From positions 62,001-126,000 of the forward strand of contig CAVTBJ010000005.1 in assembly GCA_963732925.1 (NCBI GenBank): DNA of 64,000 nucleotides, read 5' to 3'. How positions within the stretch are numbered: position 1 is the first letter of the stretch; every line of letters starts with the position of its first letter. This stretch comes from DASZRZ01 sp963732925. Its GTDB lineage: Bacteria > Acidobacteriota > Terriglobia > Terriglobales > Acidobacteriaceae. The notes under the pieces were generated by a model. It did not search any database. It was given only the letters and a program-made list of their open reading frames with translations, and was not told the origin of the DNA. Shown here piece after piece: positions 63,725 to 64,000 of the stretch. Both the position numbers and the translations under genes were made by a program.

Positions 63725-63876
63725 GTCAAGGCTGGCTCCCCTGTCCAAACCATTGCTCAAACCGCTGGTCTTCCTCACCGTAGGTCATCTTCACCATATT
63801 GAGCTTGCAGATACAGATCTTCGGCTGGCGAAACGGCAGAGAAAGAATGTCCAGGACAGCTTCGAAGCCGTCCCTT
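63725..63876 (-). other. Possible C-terminal gene fragment
   Basis: A minus-strand frame without a start reads like protein (DGFEAVLDILSLPFRQ, CKLNMVKMTYGEEDQRFEQW, FGQGSQP) and ends at a TGA at 63725-63727. The family is unknown. It may be the end of a frameshifted gene or a remnant. Confidence 0.25.
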
Positions 63877-64000
63877 CAGGCTCATATCGCTTCACCTAAT
63901 GAATACCCCGGAGTGCAGCAGGTCGCTTACGGGTCGGGATGAATCGCTGGTGCGCTAGTATGGACAAACTTCCGAATGTGCGGTTGCATTCGGGGCCTGG

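Noticed and set aside
1..64000. tRNA, rRNA, CRISPR arrays, insertion sequences, integrases, phage genes
   Set aside because: Looked for on both strands by eye; no cloverleaf, repeat-spacer pattern, transposase or terminal inverted repeats were recognised. A tool-based scan could still find a divergent tRNA.

Overview
The window reads as a chromosomal segment of an Acidobacteriota bacterium, most likely class Terriglobia. The grounds are the Oar-type TonB-dependent receptors with an N-terminal carboxypeptidase-regulatory-like domain, the many PQQ beta-propeller dehydrogenases, a DUF1080/FG-GAP protein, a ThuA fusion, a SYLF-domain protein, an lmo0937-type mini membrane protein, and an acidobacterial regulator with an N-terminal RYPELLRYVV-type domain. 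This is inference from protein families; no rRNA or other marker gene is present. I saw no tRNA, rRNA, CRISPR array, insertion sequence or phage gene.

Layout. 0-7.3 kb: the 5' part of a type IV pilin-like gene (minus strand), then a tightly coupled set of ECF sigma factor, zinc-binding anti-sigma factor and eight-TM protein, followed by an intact Oar-like TonB-dependent receptor. 7.3-13.3 kb: two multidomain cyclic-di-GMP proteins (PAS-GGDEF-EAL and HD-GYP-GAF-GGDEF) separated by long non-coding stretches. 13.7-20 kb: a decayed GT4/GH130 remnant, an OmpA-family protein, a SYLF protein, several mini-proteins and a response regulator with a C-terminal zinc-ribbon-like tail. 20.5-24.6 kb: a minus-strand catabolic operon (gluconolactonase-like lipoprotein, bicupin, ABM-like protein, MFS transporter). 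24.9-39.3 kb: three PQQ beta-propeller dehydrogenases and a Tat-secreted phosphatase-like protein with an unknown partner. This block is bracketed by two copies of one divergent gene pair (TonB-dependent receptor / membrane-anchored regulator). The left copy is an internal-deletion remnant; the right copy has an intact regulator and a frameshifted receptor. 39.3-45.2 kb: a secreted unknown, a Tat-exported multicopper oxidase, and a lipoprotein phospholipase C with three InlB-type repeats. 45.2-53.4 kb: an RND-MFP-TolC efflux operon divergent from an OmpR-type two-component system. 53.8-63.7 kb: a second oxidative/sugar-related block (DUF1080-FG-GAP protein, hemerythrin, PQQ dehydrogenase with a cytochrome c domain, TIM-barrel-ThuA fusion, aldose-epimerase-like protein, cyclase/amidohydrolase).

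How the parts may fit together (inference). Periplasmic PQQ and c-type-cytochrome oxidation, large outer-membrane receptors, a gluconolactonase-like enzyme and an MFS organic-acid transporter suggest periplasmic oxidation of alcohols, sugars or aromatics followed by uptake of acids. The repeated receptor/regulator pairing points to a substrate-sensing module that crosses the envelope.

Data caution. Many genes carry single-base indels with the codon pattern preserved on both sides: about two dozen in the RND gene, about seven in one receptor, and one or two in each of several others. That pattern suggests residual assembly indels at least as strongly as true pseudogenes. The receptor/regulator remnant at 25.4 kb and the GT4/GH130 remnant at 13.9 kb also involve large losses, so they look like genuine decay.
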